DNA from: Clostridia bacterium | Lineage (GTDB): Bacteria > Bacillota > Clostridia > UBA1381 > UBA9506 | Direction of reading: 5' to 3' | Assembly (NCBI GenBank): GCA_017549205.1 | Contig: JAFYVH010000014.1 | Span: 91,437 to 155,436 of the forward strand | Length of the DNA stretch: 64,000 nucleotides | Shown: one piece after another, positions 60,851 through 64,000 of the stretch | Layout: each line of letters begins with the position of its first letter | Position numbering within the stretch: position 1 is the stretch's first letter | Notes under the pieces: generated by a model | The model's database searches: none | What the model was told of the DNA's origin: nothing | Seen by the model: the letters and a program-made list of their open reading frames with translations, nothing else | Made by a program: the position numbers and the translations under genes

Positions 60851-61435
60851 ATGAGCATTATAATCGGTTTAACTGGCGGCACAGGCTGTGGCAAAAGCAC
60901 AGCGGCGGCCTATTTAAAAAGCCGTGGTGCCCATGTGATTGACGCTGACCAAATTGCCCGCCGCATTGTTCTGCCCGGCACCCCTGCTCTTTTTGAGATT
61001 CAAAAAGCCTTTGATGGCGTGGTGACAGAGGACGGAAGCTTAGACCGAAAAAAATTAGGCGTTTTGGTCTTTGCCGATAAAACCGCCCGGGAAACGTTAA
61101 ATAAAATTACGCATAAATACATTTTAGAAGAAATAGAAAATTGCGTTAACACCTCTCAAAGCCCTTTGGTTGTTATTGATGCGCCGCTGCTTTTAGAATG
61201 TAACTTAGACCGTCTTTGCAACGCTTCTATTGCGGTTTTGGCAAACAACGAAAAGCGCAGGGAGCGCATTATGACCCGGGATAATCTTTCAGAGGTTTTA
61301 GCTATTGAGCGCATAGGCGCACAGCCTGATGATGCATTCTATCGGGAGCGATGTCGTTTTATTGTTGAAAACAATGAAGATGCTGTGGCATTAGAAAATA
61401 AATTAGATTTGGTTTTAAAGGAGTTAAACTTGTGA
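60851..61435 (+). CDS. coaE: Dephospho-CoA kinase
   Basis: Last enzyme of CoA synthesis, phosphorylating the 3' hydroxyl of dephospho-CoA. The 194-aa protein has Walker A GLTGGTGCGKSTAA (P-loop 9-16), then DADQIARRIVLPG and VVIDAPLLLECNLD. The frame opens further upstream, but ATG 60851 follows AAGGAGG by 7 bases and gives the family-typical start. It overlaps the transglycosylase gene by 4 bases (GTGA). Confidence 0.96.
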   Translation: MSIIIGLTGGTGCGKSTAAAYLKSRGAHVIDADQIARRIVLPGTPALFEIQKAFDGVVTEDGSLDRKKLGVLVFADKTARETLNKITHKYILEEIENCVNTSQSPLVVIDAPLLLECNLDRLCNASIAVLANNEKRRERIMTRDNLSEVLAIERIGAQPDDAFYRERCRFIVENNEDAVALENKLDLVLKELNL

Positions 61436-62001
61436 AGTCACGAAAATGGAAACATGGGATAATCTGGGCTTTCGTTATCTTGCTTTTATTAAACAGCGCA
61501 AACATTGCCCGTCTTGTTTATCCCGTTAAACATATGAGTTATATTAAGCAATATGCTGCAAAGCACGAGGTTGACCCTTACCTGATTATGAGCATCATAA
61601 AGTCAGAAAGCAATTTCGACCAAAATGCCGTTTCAAGCATGCATGCCACCGGCTTGATGCAAATCATGGAGCCCACAGCCGTTTGGCTTGCTGAGGGCAT
61701 GGGTCTTAACGATTTTCAATATGAAGATATCACCGACCCTGCCTTAAACATAAACATGGGATGCTATTATGTTGCATATCTCCTTCGTTTGTATGACGGC
61801 AATGTAAAAAATGCACTGGCTGCCTATAATGCCGGCGAAGGCACGGTGGATCGCTGGCTTTTGGACGAAAAATGTTCAAAGGACGGAAAGACCCTGCAAC
61901 ACATCCCCTACCACGAAACAAGACACTACATAACCCAAGTAACCAACAATGTTAAAATATATCGGATTTTATATAAAATCCGTCAGGCAACAGAGGTTTA
62001 A
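61432..62001 (+). CDS. Membrane-anchored lytic transglycosylase (SLT domain)
   Basis: A 189-aa cell-wall enzyme that cleaves the glycan strand, leaving 1,6-anhydro-muramic ends. A membrane anchor (about 8-25) is followed by an SLT domain with catalytic Glu59 in IIKSESNFDQNAV, then ATGLMQIMEPTA, INMGCYYVAYLL and LAAYNAGEG. The start is GTG overlapping the coaE stop; AAAGGAG lies before it. This small coaE-adjacent transglycosylase is common in Clostridia. Confidence 0.92.
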   Translation: MKSRKWKHGIIWAFVILLLLNSANIARLVYPVKHMSYIKQYAAKHEVDPYLIMSIIKSESNFDQNAVSSMHATGLMQIMEPTAVWLAEGMGLNDFQYEDITDPALNINMGCYYVAYLLRLYDGNVKNALAAYNAGEGTVDRWLLDEKCSKDGKTLQHIPYHETRHYITQVTNNVKIYRILYKIRQATEV

Positions 62002-62027
62002 GCTTGACATTGTTAAGGAGAAGAAAT

Positions 62028-63026
62028 ATGAAATATTTTAAAGTTATTGCCCCTTTACTGATTCTTCTTTTTTTATTACTGGGCAATCTCTCCACACCTA
62101 TTAAGCATCGTGAGACAGAGTTTTTAATGGATACGGTTGTTACCGTCACCGCTTATGGTAACGAGGGCAAAGCTGCCGTTCAAAAGGTATTTTTGCGTCT
62201 GCGGGAGCTTGATGCAAAGTTTAATGCTCACAGTGAGAAAAGTGAACTTGCCAAAATCAATACTGCCCCTGAAAACACACCCGTTCCTGTTGATAAAGAA
62301 GCTTTTAAACTGATAAAAAGTGCCCATGATTTTTCTATAACAGCAGAGGGATTTTTTGATATAACTCTTTTGCCCCTCAGTAATCTGTGGGGCTTTGGAA
62401 CAGAAAATACTGCTGTCCCCACAGAAAATGAGTTGGAAAACGCCATGAAACAGGTGGGTTTCACCTTTATATCATTAGACCCCGAAAACTGTACCGTCAC
62501 AAAGCACAAAGCCGGCATACAGCTGGATTTAGGTGCGGTTGTTAAAGGCTATGCTGCCGATGAAGCTATGCACATTTTAAAAGAATCCGGAGTGGAAAGT
62601 GCTTACCTTGACTTAGGCGGCAATGTGGCTGTGATGGGTGGCATGCCCCAAAGTCTGTGGAAACGGATTTTGAGCGGTCAAAAAACAAGGCCTTTTGTGA
62701 TTGGTCTGCAAGAACCGGGCGCTCCTTCAGGCACAGCAATCGACACCCTGTCACTCACCGATGGTTTCATTGTCACTTCAGGGGATTATGAGCGATTTTT
62801 TGAAGCAGACGGCATGCGCTATCACCACATTTTAGACCCCGCCACCGGCAAGCCTGCTCAAAGCAGTTTGCGCAGTGTCACCATTGTTTCAAAAAATGGT
62901 CTAATGGCAGATATGCTCTCCACAGCCTTGTTCGTGGCCGGTGAAAAAGAGATGTCTGCACTGTATGATTTGTGCGAACATGTTATAACCATTAACGATG
63001 CTATGGAGCTTACATATGTTAAGTAA
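62028..63026 (+). CDS. apbE: FAD:protein FMN transferase (ApbE)
   Basis: Attaches FMN covalently to threonine in flavoproteins such as Rnf/Nqr subunits, outside the membrane. The 332-aa protein has an N-terminal membrane/signal segment (IAPLLILLFLLLGN), then ETEFLMDTVVTVTAYG, LDLGAVVKGYAADEAMHI, YLDLGGNVAVMGG, and DGMRYHHILDPATGKPAQS. ATG 62028 follows AAGGAGAAG; an earlier in-frame TTG is not supported. No lipobox cysteine is seen, so it may be anchored by its uncleaved N-terminal helix. Confidence 0.94.
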   Translation: MKYFKVIAPLLILLFLLLGNLSTPIKHRETEFLMDTVVTVTAYGNEGKAAVQKVFLRLRELDAKFNAHSEKSELAKINTAPENTPVPVDKEAFKLIKSAHDFSITAEGFFDITLLPLSNLWGFGTENTAVPTENELENAMKQVGFTFISLDPENCTVTKHKAGIQLDLGAVVKGYAADEAMHILKESGVESAYLDLGGNVAVMGGMPQSLWKRILSGQKTRPFVIGLQEPGAPSGTAIDTLSLTDGFIVTSGDYERFFEADGMRYHHILDPATGKPAQSSLRSVTIVSKNGLMADMLSTALFVAGEKEMSALYDLCEHVITINDAMELTYVK

Positions 63027-63042
63027 AGAAAAGAGGTTCAGC

Positions 63043-64000
63043 ATGACAAAACCAAAATTTCTGATTATTGACGCCAACAGCATTATTAACCGTGCTTTTT
63101 ACGGCATTCGTTTATTAACCACAAAAGACGGCACCTACACAAACGCCGTCTATGGTTTTTTGAACATCTTTTATAAGTATTTGGAAGAAATAAAACCCGA
63201 TTACATCGCTGCGGCTTTTGACTTAAAGGCGCCCACCTTTCGCCATAGAATGTTTGATGGTTACAAAGCCACCCGTAAGCCTATGCCCGAGGAACTTCGT
63301 CCACAGCTGCCTTTATTAAAAGAGGTGCTCACTGCCCTTGCCATTCCGGTTTTAGAACTTGAGGGCTACGAAGCGGATGATATCATTGGAACTGTGGCAG
63401 CCCGCTGCACAGAGTCAGACATTGCCTGCATGATTTTAACCGGCGACAAAGACGACTTGCAACTGGCGACAGAAGATAACAAGATTTATTTGGTAACCAC
63501 CCGCATGGGCAACACCGAAACAGAGATTTATGACGCCCAAAAGGTATTTGAAAAATATGGCGTAACCCCTCGCGAATTCATTGATGTTAAAGCCATTATG
63601 GGCGATTCATCTGATAATATTCCCGGTGTAAGGGGCATTGGTGAAAAGGGTGCTCTTTCCTTAATCAGTCAGTTTAAAAGTTTAGATGCAATCTACGAGG
63701 ACATAGAATCACCCCACATCACCAAAGCAAACCGTACCAAACTCGTTGAAAACCGCGAGACCGCTTACCTTTCCCGCACTTTAGCAACCATTGATTGCAA
63801 TGTGCCTATTTGCCTTGATTTTGAGTCTGCCAAGAGACAGGAAGGCGACACAGACGCCCTGCGCGATTTATATACACGTCTTGAGTTTAAAAGCTTTTTA
63901 AAAAAGCTGCCTGCTGCTGTTGGCACAGCAAATGAACAGCAAACACCAGCTTTCACTTTGCAAACACCAAGGGGAGAAGAACTGAAAGAACAGCTTGGTG
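63043..64000 (+). CDS. polA: DNA polymerase I, N-terminal part (3' truncated)
   Basis: The reading frame is open from ATG 63043 to the window edge, giving about 319 residues. It encodes the 5'-3' exonuclease domain: FLIIDANSIINRAFYGI, AAAFDLKAPTFRH, EGYEADDIIGTVA, ILTGDKDDLQL, and the helix-hairpin-helix part MGDSSDNIPGVRGIGEKGA. It removes primers and fills gaps in replication and repair. The polymerase domain lies beyond the window. RBS AAGAGG is weak. It follows apbE by 16 bases. Confidence 0.96.
   Translation, partial: MTKPKFLIIDANSIINRAFYGIRLLTTKDGTYTNAVYGFLNIFYKYLEEIKPDYIAAAFDLKAPTFRHRMFDGYKATRKPMPEELRPQLPLLKEVLTALAIPVLELEGYEADDIIGTVAARCTESDIACMILTGDKDDLQLATEDNKIYLVTTRMGNTETEIYDAQKVFEKYGVTPREFIDVKAIMGDSSDNIPGVRGIGEKGALSLISQFKSLDAIYEDIESPHITKANRTKLVENRETAYLSRTLATIDCNVPICLDFESAKRQEGDTDALRDLYTRLEFKSFLKKLPAAVGTANEQQTPAFTLQTPRGEELKEQLG

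Noticed and set aside
1-64000. CRISPR array, insertion sequence, prophage or plasmid origin
   Set aside because: No regularly spaced repeats, transposase, integrase or phage structural genes are visible in any part of the window.

Overview
This window reads as chromosome of an anaerobic, endospore-forming Clostridia-like Firmicute of moderately low G+C. The signs are rubrerythrin and pyruvate,phosphate dikinase (anaerobic metabolism), SpoIIE and sporulation-type LonB, a nadK-argR-recN block, a rplU-prp-rpmA operon with the Firmicute-specific cleavable L27 extension, Gram-positive GGAGG ribosome binding sites with some TTG/GTG starts, a Gram-positive LexA box and candidate Spo0A boxes. I see no phage, insertion sequence or CRISPR array. 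Both edges cut genes: pcrA on the left and polA on the right.

Layout. 0-3 kb: end of pcrA, then lonB. 3-6.8 kb (minus): rubrerythrin, hibernation factor hpf, an AEC transporter, a tiny ferredoxin-thioredoxin-reductase-like protein, a PspC protein and a CDF metal exporter with a natural six-histidine end. 7-11.8 kb (plus): nadK, argR, recN, a short QueG-like Fe-S protein and an mreB/mbl gene. 11.8-18.9 kb (minus): an ABC exporter, an M20 amidohydrolase with lexA, a Cys-rich membrane protein, a DUF4430 lipoprotein, an iron alcohol dehydrogenase and a ComB-like phosphatase. 19-24.6 kb: putP, a TetR regulator, glycerate kinase, and an lrp-AGCS symporter pair. 24.8-29.3 kb: amino-sugar operon nagB-nagA-ceramidase-like gene, with a divergent AraC regulator, a cre-like site and an operator-like dyad. 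29.3-38.3 kb: ppdK, an amino-acid ABC transporter, a ClpE-like ATPase and a serine hydrolase. 38.4-38.6 kb: two tRNA-Ser genes. 38.8-47.6 kb (minus): a catabolic cluster with a TAXI-TRAP transporter, two sugar-isomerase-like TIM barrels, a 2-hydroxyacid dehydrogenase, an EamA transporter, a Dabb protein and a CE7-type esterase. 47.7-53.6 kb: D,D-carboxypeptidase, RluB-type synthase, ECF sigma/anti-sigma pair, phosphoesterase and rplU-prp-rpmA with an L21 leader. 53.7-57 kb: a second amino-acid ABC transporter and a VanW lipoprotein. 57-64 kb: thioesterase, spoIIE, DUF6062, coaE, lytic transglycosylase, apbE and polA.

The most unusual object is the solute-binding lipoprotein at 55309-56118. 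Its segments are in circularly permuted order: the module that normally ends an SBP_bac_3 protein sits directly behind the lipoprotein signal, and the protein stops where that module would normally begin. The binding protein at 33735-34487 has the conventional order and serves as a control in the same window. Other points of interest are a 124-bp multi-hairpin element upstream of the EamA transporter with paired Spo0A-box-like sites, a ceramidase-like gene inside the nag operon, a lone FTR-like protein, and strong hairpins after all three solute-binding-protein genes.
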